64,000 bases of DNA from the NCBI RefSeq assembly GCF_027579695.1, contig NC_083577.1, positions 92,439,018-92,503,017 of the forward strand, in the 5' to 3' direction. The DNA comes from Neoarius graeffei (Eukaryota; Chordata; Actinopteri; Siluriformes; Ariidae). Shown here in pieces: positions 32,801 to 46,200 of this stretch. Each line of letters begins with the position of its first letter. The first letter of the stretch is position 1. Made by a program: the position numbers and the translations under genes. A model generated the notes under the pieces. It saw only the letters and a list, made by a program, of their open reading frames with translations. It ran no database searches and was not told the origin of the DNA.

Positions 32801-35800
32801 TCTCACCACATCCATGTATCTCCTCTTTGGCCTTCCTCGTTTTCATTTGCCTGGCAGCTCCATCCTCAACATTCTCCTTCCCACATGCTCTGCATCTCTT
32901 CTCAGGATGTGCCCAGACCATCTCAGTCTCATCTCTCTTAGCTTCATTCCCAAGCTCTCCACATGTGCTGACTCCCGAAATCCTTCTCCACCTGCTCCAC
33001 CCTGCCTGCACTCTCTCTCTCACCTCACTATCGCAGCCCCCATTTTCCTGCACAGTTGACCCCAGGTACTTGAATTCACCAACTTTCTTTACATCGACTC
33101 CTTGCATCTTCACTACACTCTCATCCCCATTCTCACTGATGCACATGTATTCTGTTTTGCTCCTGCTCACCTTCATTCCTCTTCGTTCCAATGCATCCCT
33201 CCATCTCTCCAAACCCAACTCAACCTCCTTTCTACTTTCACCACATATCACAATATCATCCGCAAACATCATGTTCCATGGTGACTCTCGCCTCACTTCG
33301 TCCGTCAAGCTATCCATCACTCTGGCAAACAAGAAAGCACACCTCACTGCTGTTTCACTGTTCTCATACATGTCCTGCACCACTCTGATATACTTCTCAT
33401 TCACTCCACTCTTTCTCATACAATACCATAACTCATCTCTCAGCACTCTATCGTATGCCTTCTCCAGGTCTACAAACACACAATGTAGCTTTCTATACAT
33501 AATTTAATAGGAATAAAATGGAGACTCTTACTTTCTGGGAAAAAACAAACAAACCATGAACCTGTCAAATAAATTTCACACTGCATTATTTTAATCAAAC
33601 TATCAACTTAAGCTGTTATTTAAACATGATACTGTCTATATTTTTAATGAGAAGTGATAAATAAACTGAGTAAATCTACAGCAGTTAATAAATATTATAA
33701 AGCGCTGTCAGAGCTCATTTAAAACAACCTTTTTAAAAATAAATTTCAGCTTTGATATACACAAGCTGTATTTGTAAAGAGCATAAACTTATCCTGTAAA
33801 TATTAATATTTTTTCTATTAAAAAAAGAACCACAGTTCCGTATGAATTGTGAGAGAACGGAGATGATGTAGAATGTACAGGTGTAAATGAAGGTGAAGGG
33901 AGATGTTAATGGTTTGTTGCATACGGGGGGTTTGTGCAGATCTGGGAAATGTGTTGGGAATGTTTTAGGGAAAAGTGACTCCGGTTCTGACAATAAAACT
34001 CTGTAAAAGGTAAATCACACAGTCAGGTGGGAGAATGAGACGAGCTCTCAGGGTAGAACACAAGCGGAGGTTAGTTTGACTCACTGCTACACCAATAACA
34101 GTCTAATAATTCTGTAATAATGTACAACGTAGGCGAGCACTGAAGCACTAAACCCCCCACCTGCTGAGGAGTTTATTTACAGCTTGTGCTCATTTTTATT
34201 CTCAAAATTAAATAATTAGTTTTATTTGTCTTAATTTATGGGTTTGTATTGGATTGCTTTATTTGCTTATTTATTTTTTGTCCTTTCCTTAAAGTCAGTG
34301 ATATGACACATTTTCACCTCGGTCTTGTTCTCTGACTGACTGAACCAACACCAGGATGTGTTTTTGATTGAGACTGTAAAGCTCTAAACTTTAAACTCTA
34401 CGCTGCTGTAGATAAGAGCGTCAGCTAAACGTAATAAAATCCACGGTTTAAACTCCGCAGTGTGTTCCAGACAGAACAGTGGAGTCATTCATGTAGATTA
34501 TACGAGTTAGTCACTCAAGTCAAGGTTTACATCCGTTAGTCCTGTAATGTTTAAATTTCCACCACAGTTGAGAGCATGAGTCGGACACGGATGTTTCTGG
34601 TTCAGAGGAGTTTTCACCTGAAAGCACATTTCCTGTGTAAAAGCTCGTACAAATGATTTGCGCAGAAATCCGTTGTATCCGTCTCGATAAACGAGGCCCA
34701 GTGTCAGGGTTTGTGTGAGAACAAGTTGTGTATCTGAAACACTGTCGGTTTGATTTCAGTAACTCAGGAGAATGGAGAGGCGGCACGGTGGTGTAGTGGT
34801 TAGCGCTGTCGCCTCACAGCAAGAAGGTCCGGGTTCGAGCCCCGTGGCCGGCGAGGGCCTTTCTGTGTGGAGTTTGCATGTTCTCCCCGTGTCCGCGTGG
34901 GTTTCCTCCGGGTGCTCCGGTTTCCCCCACAGTCCAAAGACATGCAGGTTAGGTTAACTGGTGACTCTAAATTGAGCGTAGGTGTGAATGTGAGTGTGAA
35001 TGGTTGTCTGTGTCTATGTGTCAGCCCTGTGATGACCTGGTGACTTGTCCAGGGTGAACCCCGCCTTTCGCCCGTAGTCAGCTGGGATAGGATCCAGCTC
35101 GCCTGCGACCCTGTAGAACAGGATAAAGCGGCTACAGATAATGAGATGAGAATGAGGAGAATGGAGATTAAATCAGACAAGGAAAGAAAATACGTTAATC
35201 AAATAAACTAACGGTGTTCAAATCAAGAGCTTTAAATGCACTGTCTGAATGTGAAACCTGCTTCTCGTTCTGCGTACACGCTCGGAGGAAAGCGCTGCCT
35301 ACCGTCTTACAGATACATTAGCTCACTGACGCATGCGATTGGCTCGTGTTGCTGTGATTGACGGGGAGACAGTAAGCCCCTCCCATCTGGTGGACAGTTT
35401 TCACACTCCTGCACTTTATTAACTGTTTCTAAGAGAACACACGACCAGAGGTCTGACGATAACATGGATGAATTTCTTCTCGTCTCCAGATTGCACGTAC
35501 GTGAAACCAGGCTACGCCTCCACCTACTACGGGGGGCGGTGCTTCTGCTACACCAGTCCCTCGATCAAATGGAGAGACTACTGGTCCACTTTCCAGGTAC
35601 GTACTGCAGAGGTCAAAACACCAGCTATGTTGAAGCTAACACTAAAGCTCATGCTAATGTGCTAGTGTGTGTGTGTGTGTGTGTGTGTGTAAATCTGTAG
35701 GAGGACGAGTTGTGCTGCACCGTGATTTAATTTCATTTCCTGTATGAGTCTTTGATCAGAACAGAGCTGAGTTTCTGTTTTTTTCATAACACCGTTATCA

Positions 35801-36800
35801 GTCACTGTATCGCTTTTAAACCTGAAACCGAATACCTTTAGCATTTCCTGGTGATGACATCATCATGTGCTTCCTGCGAGGGGAGTGAAATGGATCGCTG
35901 ACACCATCACAAAGAAAACAGAGTCGGATACACTGATGGTAAACAAATAAATGATAGTGTGCTATAGTGGATTTATTATGGGGAAAAGGGGCATGGCTTG
36001 AGTGAAACGTGTAATAAAGTCAATTTATTGCTTATAACAGTCGTAGATGAAGGATGGAACAATATAGATATCATGATGTTAGCACTTTTATACCTCTGTC
36101 AGTTCTGTATCTTATACCTGATTGGACGAAAAATTATAAATCTGGATAATACGTATGGGCGCTGTGTGAGACGACTGCCTCTCCAGTAGCTCTGTAGTTT
36201 TTAGCTCTTTAAACCTCTTTTTTTTCCACCTTTTTTTACTTTTTTTCTCTTCTTACGAAGACATAGTGTGTTTAACTATATAACACGGATATATTTAACT
36301 TTAACACGCAACCAGGAGCCAGTTTTCTCACTTATTCAAGAGAGGAGCTGCTGGCCCTGAAAACAATGGGACGAGCCGGGATACGACACCCCATCCCGGC
36401 CGAGCTGAGGAGGAAACCCAGGGGCTGCAAAGCTGGAGCTAAGCCAAAGGCTAGGCTAGCAGACAACCGGCGGTGCTACAAACCATCCATTCCCTCTGTT
36501 ATCATGGGGAATGTGAACTCGCTGCCGAATAAAGTCGACGAGCTTTCCGCTCTGAACAACCAGCGGATTTACCGGGAGAGCAGCTTATTTATCTTTACGG
36601 AGACATGGCTAACACACCTTGTACCGGATGCTAACGTGGACCTGCGGGGATTCACTGCTGTGAGAGCCGACAGAGACACTAACACATGCGGGAAAAGCAA
36701 AGGTGGGGGACTCATCATTTATGTGAACAACCACTGGTGTAACCCGGGACATATCTCCGTAAAGACAGATTTATGTTGCCCGGACTTGGAGCTGCTAGCC

Positions 36801-36861
<61 letters not shown>

Positions 36862-39800
36862 TGCCTGCGGCCATATTATCTGCCAAGGGAGTTCAGTCAC
36901 GTGATCACCATCTGTGTTTACATCCCTCCGAAGGCAGATGCAGCTGCTGCATGTGAGAGGATTCACTCTGTCACAGCAAGGCTGCAGACACAGCACCCTG
37001 AGGCATTTATCATCATTTCTGGGGACTTTAATCACACTACTTTGGACTCTACTTTGGCTGCTTTTTACCAGGCTGTGGATTGTCCAACAAGGAACAACAG
37101 GACAATTGACTTGCTGTATGCTAATGTGAGGGATGCATACAGAGTCACACCCCTCCCCCCACTAGGGAAGTCTGACCACAACCTGGTTCGTCTACAGCCG
37201 AAGTACACCCCCCGGTCCAAAGGCAGCCTGCAACAACTAGCTCCATCAGGAGATGGTCCCCTGAAATGGAAGATGCCCTCAGAGACTGCTATGACATCAC
37301 GGACTGGGATGTGCTGCTTGGCCCACACTGTGAGGACATAGAGGGGCTGACACACTGTCTGACAGATTACCTCAACTTCTGTGCAGACGTGGTCTCCCCC
37401 GCTAAGACTGTACGGTGTTACCCTAATAACAAGCCATGGGTAACACAGGAAGTCAAAACTGTCTTCAACAGGAAGAAGACCGCCTTCAGGAGCAGGGGTA
37501 GGGAGGCGATGAAAGCATCACAGCAGGAGGTGAAACGCTGCATGAGGGAAGCTAAGGACAGCTACAGGAGAAAGGTGGAGCAGCAGCTGAAGGAGAACAG
37601 CATGAGGGAGGTCTGGGAAGGTGTGAAAACCATCACAGGCCACAATACAAAGACCAGAGTCGTTGAGGGGACAGTGGAGAGGGCGAATGAGTTGAATGAC
37701 TTCTTCAATCGGTTCAACCAGCCCATGTCCTCCCCACCCTCTCCCTCACTGCAGCCATCTCTCCTTCTTCCCTCAACACACCTCCCCCCAGTCATCATAG
37801 CAGCCCCCTCCTCCCCCACCTCAACACAGACTCCTCTATGCATTACTGCAGACCAGGTCAGAGGTCAGCTGAGGAAGCTTCATCCCAGGAAAGCAGGAGG
37901 CCTGGACAAGGTGTGTCCATGACTATTGAAGACCTGCGCTGCTGAACTGGGTGAACCACTCCAACGCATCTTCAACCTTAGCCTGCAGCTGGGGAGAGTG
38001 CCAACCCTCTGGAAGACATCATGTATCGTTCCAGTTCCCAAAAAGAATCGGCCCAGCGAGCTGAACGACTTCCGACCGGTGGCGCTCACTTCACATCTGA
38101 TGAAGACACTGAGGAGGCTCTTCCTCAGCCTCCTCAGACCCCAGGTACAACATGCCCAGGACTGTCTGCAGTTTGCGTACCGGGCAGGCGTTGGTGTGGA
38201 AGACGCCATCCTCTACCTGCTACACCAAGCCCACTTGCATCTGGATAAGGGAAATGGCACAGTGAGGATCCTCTTCTTGGACTTCTCAAGTGCCTTCAAC
38301 ACCATCCATCCCCTACTGCTTCAGGACACACTGAACAGGATGCGAGTGGACCCCTGCCTGGTCACCTGGATCTCCAGCTACCTCACTGACAGGCCGCAGT
38401 ACGTCAGGCTGAAGGACATCACGTCTGACCCTGTAATTAGCAGCACCGGAGCACCCCAGGGCATGGTGCTGGCCCCTCTTCTCTTCACCCTGTACACCGC
38501 GGACTTCTGCTACAACTCGGAGCTGTGTCACATTCAGAAGTTTGCCAATGATACAGCCATCGTTGGGTGTATCAGTTATGACAGAGAGGAGGAGTATAGG
38601 AGCCTGGTGAGGGACTTTGCTGTGCGGTGCAACAGGAACCATCTGCAGCTCAACACCTTGAAGACCAAGGAGCTGGTCATTGACTTTGGGAGGTTCAGAC
38701 CAGTTCTGATCGAGGGAGTCGAGGTGGAGGCTGTGGATTCCTACAAGTACCTCGGGCTGTGGCTGGACAGCAAGCTGGACTGGACTTGTAACACCAAGCA
38801 CTTGTACAGGAAGGGACAGAGCAGTCTATACTTCCTGAGGAGGCTGCGATCCTTTAACATCTGCAGGAAACTCCTGTGGATGTTCTATCAGTCTGTGGTT
38901 GCCAGTGTCCTGTTTTACACCGTAGTGTGCTGGGGGGGGGCAGCACATCCAAGAAGGACACATCCAGGCTGGACAAACTGATCAGGCGGGCCGGCTCTGT
39001 GGTCGGCATGAAGCTGGACTCTCTGGTGACGGTGGCAGAGAAGAGGTCTATGGTCAAACTATTGAACATCATGGACGATGCCAGTCACCCTCTGCACACC
39101 GTCATCAGCACCCAGAGGAGCCTGTTCAGTGACAGAATGCTCCTTCCCAAGTGCAGGACGAACAGACTCAAAAACTCCTTTGTCCCTCACGCCATCAGAC
39201 TGTACAACTCCTCTCTGGGGGGGAGGAGGGGGAACAGGAGGACAGAGGACGGGAAGGACAGGGCTTTCCACTAAGGCTCATACTAGCCAGTCATGACAAA
39301 TAAGTAGCCAGCCAGGGGGGGGGGGAGTAAACACAAAATAAACTCCTGTGCACACAGTTCCCAGGGTTAAATGTATTTTCCACAGACCATTTATTTATTC
39401 ACTTTACTCAAATACAAAGTAAAATGGCAGTAAATCTTCTTTCTTTTCTTGCGTATTACATCATGAGGCGTTCCTGGCTTGTAAATCTCTTATTTTTGGT
39501 GCATCACACATTCACGCAACTGAGCATGCTATGAATTAACAACGACAACGGTCTGCAGTGGTGGCTACACAAACACTCAGCGAACATTTCTCCATTTGTG
39601 TATGAAAATACACTCCAACCACTCAGTTTGGTTTCATTTACAACCAACGGTGTCTTTTGATGCCAGCACGTAATTGAACGAGAGAAGACTGGTTTACCGG
39701 AGACAAAATAAGCGTTATCTCTGCTTCTGTTCCCTCCGATGTCGCCTCCGACGGCCCCGACACACTACTGCCTCCGCCGAGTGCGTGCGCACACACCGCA

Positions 39801-41747
39801 TGTCGGGGCCGCGGATGAGTTACTCTCCCTTGATCAACGAAGTCTGCGGGGAATTTGTGGTTATTATCGGTACAAACAGCACGAATCGCAACTTAAATGA
39901 GTGCGGTTCAGTTTGACATTATTGTCAGTCCGTTAGATAAACATTTAATTTTATTAAAATCGAAAATTAATATTTAGAGCCTGTAGGCTACAAAAATAAT
40001 AGTCATTAAAGTAGGCGGCTGGACTTAATTGTGTAGTCGGCTGTATGGCCGGCAGCCGGCGCTTGTGGAAAGCCCTGAAGGAGCAGTAGCCTAGCCTGAC
40101 AAAAAGCAATACCGGACAATGTGCAATATAAACTGCAATATCTTTCCTGCTCCCCCCACCCCCCCACACACACACCCTAACCCCACTTCTCCACCCTTTC
40201 CCCCCTTCCTCTCTTCCCCATATCTTATTCTTCTATATTTGTATATGTAAATACTTTATTTTAATTTATCTAGAAGTTTTTCTCTATTTCTTTTCTCTGT
40301 TTATCTGTAATGATGCTGCTGGAATCTTAATTTCCCTGAGGGAACCCTCCCAAAGGGATCAATAAAGTTTTATCTAATCTAATCAATCGTTTAATCAACA
40401 CTGTTAAATATGTAAATGTTATGATTGTTCAGTAACATGGTTCCACTGTCTTTAGTTCTGCACTTTGTAACCCGATATAGCAATCTCACAGCGAACACTC
40501 GAAGTCTGGATTCTGATCATGGCACTTGTTTGTTTGTTCGTTCTCCGTTGTTGTTGTTGTTGTTGTTGTTGTTTCTATAGCAACAGCGCATATTTATGAC
40601 ACACAATTGATGACCAGGGCCCTGTACTACGAAGCGGGTTTTCTGGTTTACCAGGGTAACTTCGAGAGTAACTTGACCACGTGCAGCGTAACTTCCCGAT
40701 TAACCCATACTACGAAAGTTGGCTATGTTCAAACCGAGGTCTGCTGCCATGGCAACTTGTGCTGCATCTCAAACCTGCTCGTCTCAGGTTATGTTCTTGG
40801 TTAACCCGAGGTTTCCAATTAACCACACCCTTTTTAAACACCACCTCTCCACCGACATTTCCTCTAGAGACAATGCCAGCGTACCTGGATGACCCGTGCG
40901 ATATCGGAGCGCAGATTAGAGATGGGATTTATGGCTCTTTGATGGGATCCGCATCTTTGTGATCCGTTCTTTGAAAAGAGCCGTTCAAAAGACTGGCTCA
41001 TTTGGCTCTTTTTAAATATTTATTCAGTTTTAAGAAGACAGCGTCTAAAGAAGCCAGATCCCTCTGCTTAGACAGTGACAATATTTCTGGACATACCTTT
41101 TATATAAAGCAACCTAGACTTACATTATTGTAACCCCTAAATGCTCATAAATAACCATTAAAAAACAATGAGGGCTTCAATGAATGTCCATGCAGAACGG
41201 CTTTTCTGTAAAAAAAAAAAAAGAACCCATTCAAGAACCTAGTTACCAAGAACGCAAGAATATTTTATAGAAAAACACTTGTTTTACAAAAATATTTAAG
41301 TCTGAGATACAAAATAGATACAAAAATATAACACAAGAACTAGTTATCACACAAGAACATTTTAATAGAAAAAAACTTTCTATATTAAAAATATTGAAAT
41401 TGTAATAAAAATAGATACAACTAAACAGTCAGATAAATAGATAAAGTTATAACAGAACACAAGATTATTTTAATAGGAAAAAACAAACTATTAATGCAAA
41501 AAATATATTATTATTAGAAAGATAGATACAACTAGACAAACAGATAAATAAATAAAATACACAAAAATAGAACAAACAAAAAGACGATAGAATAAATTAA
41601 ATGAACGTCCGTGCAAAGTAGTTTTCCCACAATATTATCATTAATATCACACAACTACATTATAAACTATATACAAAACAATTTGAACTATTAGGCAAAC
41701 AGATAAAACTTGAATAAATAAAAGGCAAATGAATGCTTGCTTGCGCG

Positions 41748-41793
<46 letters not shown>

Positions 41794-43197
41794 ATAATGA
41801 ATGATGTTTTTATATTTCATTTTCACCTGTTGCCAGGTGCGTTTGGCTGCTGTTGCCTCTGAAATGTTCACAGGACCGACATCAACTTAGTCAAAGGGAC
41901 TGAACAGTCAGTCATCCTAATTCATGTGACTCTGTGCACAGATCAGCTTAAGTAGCGACTCCATGAATTTACCATACCAAATTTTATTCAGGATTTTTCG
42001 GACATTAAACAAGCTATATATGACTGGGGCCACGTCGAAGGACCATTTTCTGTGACTTGTGATTGATCATGAAGCTTCTCTCATCCTATCCTTCTGTTCT
42101 GGAACATGTAGAAGGGAGAATGTACTTGCGCATTTACCCGATCGGCAATTCGTTGCCAACATGCTTGCCGCTCCTTATTGGCAGCCGCTGTGTTAGATTT
42201 TGCTCTTAATGTTGTTTTGAACTCCTCGTAGCTTTGCATTATGACAGCGCATTCTTCCTCCGTGAAGTGCGGCGACCGTGCCATTGTGAACAGTGGGGAT
42301 TTGCGCTGATAACCTCCCCTTTAACGTGAACGCGCATTAACCCTGATTAGGTTAAACCAGGTTCAACAAATCAACTTCATAACTGGCGTCGTAGTACCGT
42401 TTAACCCCAAACAAGATAACCAGGTTTTGTCAACCCCGGTTTAGCGGGGAAACCCTGGGTTACTTCTGGGTAGGTTAACCTCCGTTCGTAGTACAGGGCC
42501 CTGGAGGTGTTTGTTTTACATTTACGGAAGGAGTCTCTCGTGCCAGCGCTGTGAGGATTGTACACGTAATGACACGTTTCACGGACACTAAACGCAACTA
42601 TAAATGGATACAAAGTACAAGGCAACTTATTGTTAGTTAAATAAATTCAAATTTATGCTAATAAATCATTAGCGAGAGATGTCCAACACTCTGGGCAGTT
42701 CTGTTCCAGGATCCTTGAGGCGGTACCTCTGACTGGGCATCATCCCAGCACCTGATCATTGATTAGTTTCCTGTAAGAGCACAACACTGCGTGGTTTATT
42801 CCTGTATTAGGCTGCGGATGCTGTGATTGTGGTCTGATTTTCTCATCCGGAAGGTTGACGTGTCAAGCAGCGAGGACGTCGTGATCGTGTACCCGATGGA
42901 ACCCAGAACCTGCCGTGGTGGTGAGAACCTTCTGAAGCAGGCGACATGTCTGATGGAGCACTACTGGCCCTTGGGTGTGCAGAAGGAGAAGACGTTGGAC
43001 ATCCCGCTCGTCGAGGACGAGGTGTTCTTTATGGCCAGGTCTCCCAGAGCCAGTGCTGAGTACACACTCCACGTCTCCAAACAAAGTGAGCACCACAGTA
43101 CAGACGTACAGTTTAGTTTTTATCCTTTTCTGTGCTCCTGGATATGTTCCTTCAGTTCAGCTGCATTAAGAGAAGCTTGGATGGAATAAAACAGTAA

Positions 43198-43245
<48 letters not shown>

Positions 43246-46200
43246 GTTGTAGGGTTCAACAGGATGCGTTTTTTCCTCTTCCTCTCCGGACTCGCGCTCT
43301 TCTTCTTTGCCGGAGCCATATGCAGGTAAACAGCAGGTGTTTGTATTGTACTCCTTGACACTTTGCACTGACTTCACCACGACAGTTTTACACACACAAG
43401 CAGAAACGTCTGTTTTTCCCCCATTCCGTATTCATGCGATGTATTTTTGGATAAAATATGTAGAGAATGTCAGGCATTTCACAGTGTGGAAAATACAAAC
43501 AAAAATGACTTGTATTTCATCGTAGACAGAATGAAGCCTAGATATTTCATGTTTTGTTGTTCAACTTCATTTCATTTGTTAATATCCATCCATTCCTGCA
43601 TTTCAGACCTGCAACACATTCCAATAAAAGTTGGGGCAGGAAATTTAGGGCGAGTAATGAGGTAAAACAATTAAATAATGATGTGACGTCAACAGGTGAC
43701 TGTAATCATGATTTGGTACAAAATCAGTTCAGCCCCCAGTGACCCACACCAACAGGATGACTCAATGACACCTTAGATGAGCTTTTCATCCATGAGAGGA
43801 TAAATACCTGATGCTCCCTACCAGTCAGACAGAACTGAAGAAGCCTTTTGGATGAGAGGTGAAACGTCTTCATGAATCTTCAAGCAAGTCCAGTTGCTCT
43901 TTTTTACCACCCACAGATATTTCACCCTCTGCGGTGCATAATGTCATTAAACCATTCAAGGAATCTGGAGGAATTTCAGTGTGTAAAGGGCTCAAGCCTA
44001 ATCTGAACCCTGTGATCTCTGATCCCTCAGACGACATCAAGAACCCTCATTCATCTACAGCTGATAGAACCACATGGGCTCAGGATTACTTTGGCAAAAC
44101 CTTTATCAAGCTACAATACGGAGTTACATCCACAAACACCAGTTAAAACTTTACTATGTAGAAAGGAAGCCTTATGCTAACTGTGTCCAGAAGCGCCGTC
44201 GACTTCTGTGGGCTCGGAGGTGTCTGGGATGGACCATCACACAGTGGGAACGGGTATTGTGGTCAGATGAATCAGTATTCCAGGTGTTTTTTGGAAGAAA
44301 TGGAGACGGTGTGCTCTGAAGAGGAAAAAGGACCATCCAGACTGTTAGCAGGAACAAGTCCAAGAGCCAGGGTGTGTCATGGTATGGGGTTGGTCAGTGC
44401 CCTTGGCGAAGGTAACTTGCACTTCTGTGATGGAGCATTAAAGGGGAACTGAAGGCAAGGTTTTTTTTTTTTTAATCATCAAAATTCTATTTATCTCATT
44501 TTATTAAATATAGGAATACATTTTTGATAGCTATTTTGTCACTGCTGTAGCAATTTACGAGTGTTTGAAATATGCTCTGTAATACAACCCTGATTCCAAA
44601 AAAGTTGGGACAAAGTACAAATTGTAAATAAAAACTGAATGCAATAATTTACAAATCTCAAAAACTGATATTGTATTCACAATAGAACATAGACAACATA
44701 TCAAATGTCGAAAGTGAGACATTTTGAAATTTCATGGCAAATATTGGCTCATTTGAAATTTCATGACAGCAACACATCTCAAAAAAGTTGGGACAGGGGC
44801 AATAAGAGGCTGGAAAAGTTAAAGGTACAAAAAAGGAACAGCTGGAGGACCAAATTGCAACTCATTAGGTCAGTTGGCAATAGGTCATTAACATGACTGG
44901 GTATAAAAAGAGCATCTTGGAGTGGCAGCGGCTCTCAGAAGTAAAGATGGGAAGAGGATCACCGATCCCCCTAATTCTGCGCCGACAAATAGTGGAGCAA
45001 TATCAGAAAGGAGTTCGACAGTGTAAAATTGCAAAGAGTTTGAACATATCATCATCTACAGTGCATAATATCATCAAAAGATTCAGAGAATCTGGAAGAA
45101 TCTCTGTGCGTAAGGGTCAAGGCCGGAAAACCATACTGGGTGCCCGTGATCTTCGGGCCCTTAGACGGCACTGCATCACATACAGGCATGCTTCTGTATT
45201 GGAAATCACAAAATGGGCTCAGGAATATTTCCAGAGAACATTATCTGTGAACACAATTCACCGTGCCATCCGCCGTTGCCAGCTAAAACTCTATAGTTCA
45301 AAGAAGAAGCCGTATCTAAACATGATCCAGAAGCGCAGACGTCTTCTCTGGGCCAAGGCTCATTTAAAATGGACTGTGGCAAAGTGGAAAACTGTTCTGT
45401 GGTCAGACGAATCAAAATTTGAAGTTCTTTATGTAAATCAGGGACGCCGTGTCATTCGGACTAAAGAGGAGAAGGATGACCCAAGTTGTTATCAGTGCTC
45501 AGTTCAGAAGCCTGCGTCTCTGATTAGTGCGTGTGGCATGGGCAGCTTACACATCTGGAAAGACACCATCAATGCTGAAAGGTATATCCAGGTTCTAGAG
45601 CAACATATGCTCCCATCCAGACGACGTCTCTTTCAGGGAAGACCTTGCATTTTCCAACATGACAATGCCAAACCACATACTGCATCAATTACAGCATCAT
45701 GGCTGTGTAGAAGAAGGGTCCGGGTACTGAACTGGCCAGCCTGCAGTCCAGATCTTTCACCCATAGAAAACATTTGGCACATCATAAAACGGAAGATACG
45801 ACAAAAAAGACCTAAGACAGTTGAGCAACTAGAATCCTACATTAGACAAGAATGGGTTAACATTCCTATCCCTAAACTTGAGCAACTTGTCTCCTCAGTC
45901 CCCAGATGTTTACAGACTGTTGTAAAGAGAAAAGGGGATGTCTCACAGTGGTAAACATGGCCTTGTCCCAACTTTTTTGAGATGTGTTGTTGTCATGAAA
46001 TTTAAAATCACCTAATTTTTCTCTTTAAATGATACATTTTCTCAGTTTAAACATTTGATATGTCATCTATGTTTTATTCTGAATAAAATATGGAATTTTG
46101 AAACTTCCACATCATTGCATTCCGTTTTTATTTACAATTTGTACTTTGTCCCAACTTTTTTGGAATCAGGGTTGTATATCAGTCCATATGTCAAAGCAAT

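Larger units (their letters stand above)
36190..40386 (+). mobile_element. CR1/Rex1-like LINE, nearly full length
   Basis: This LINE has 5' sequence, an apurinic endonuclease, an RT and a 3' end 'gggatcaataaagttttatc'. It is in NEMP intron 2, sense orientation. Damage includes a TA microsatellite in the endonuclease, several frameshifts, a premature stop and a hAT-like insertion in its 3' UTR (about 39280-40077). The clade is inferred from RT and tail patterns. Confidence 0.82.
40617..42501. mobile_element. PIF/Harbinger element with two convergent gene remnants
   Basis: Ends are 'gggccctgtactacgaagcg' and the complement of 'gttcgtagtacagggccc', and similarity continues inward. A transposase start reads right from 40873 and a Myb/SANT-like gene reads left from 42284. 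This is the known two-gene Harbinger layout. The middle is AT-rich with a CG/CA microsatellite (41740-41792). The TSD is not clear. It lies in NEMP intron 2. Confidence 0.8.
43440..44441 (+). mobile_element. Tc1-like transposon 4, 5' half
   Basis: Text such as 'caacacattccaataaaagt' and the transposase remnant below mark another Tc1 family. The element is split by a 13.3-kb insertion with TTAA duplication; its 3' half is at 57749-58120. A dispersed repeat (43785-43917) is inserted in it. The 5' terminus is not resolved. Confidence 0.75.

Noticed and set aside
32597-33507. Plus-strand ORFs such as 226 residues at 32827
   Set aside because: Antisense of the RTE reverse transcriptase.
35464-35700. 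ORF beginning [14 protein letters not shown] over NEMP exon 2
   Set aside because: Wrong frame; the correct reading of 35490-35596 gives the NEMP cysteine motif with proper splice sites.
42863-43096. Minus-strand ORF over NEMP exon 3
   Set aside because: Antisense shadow of the exon; no motif.
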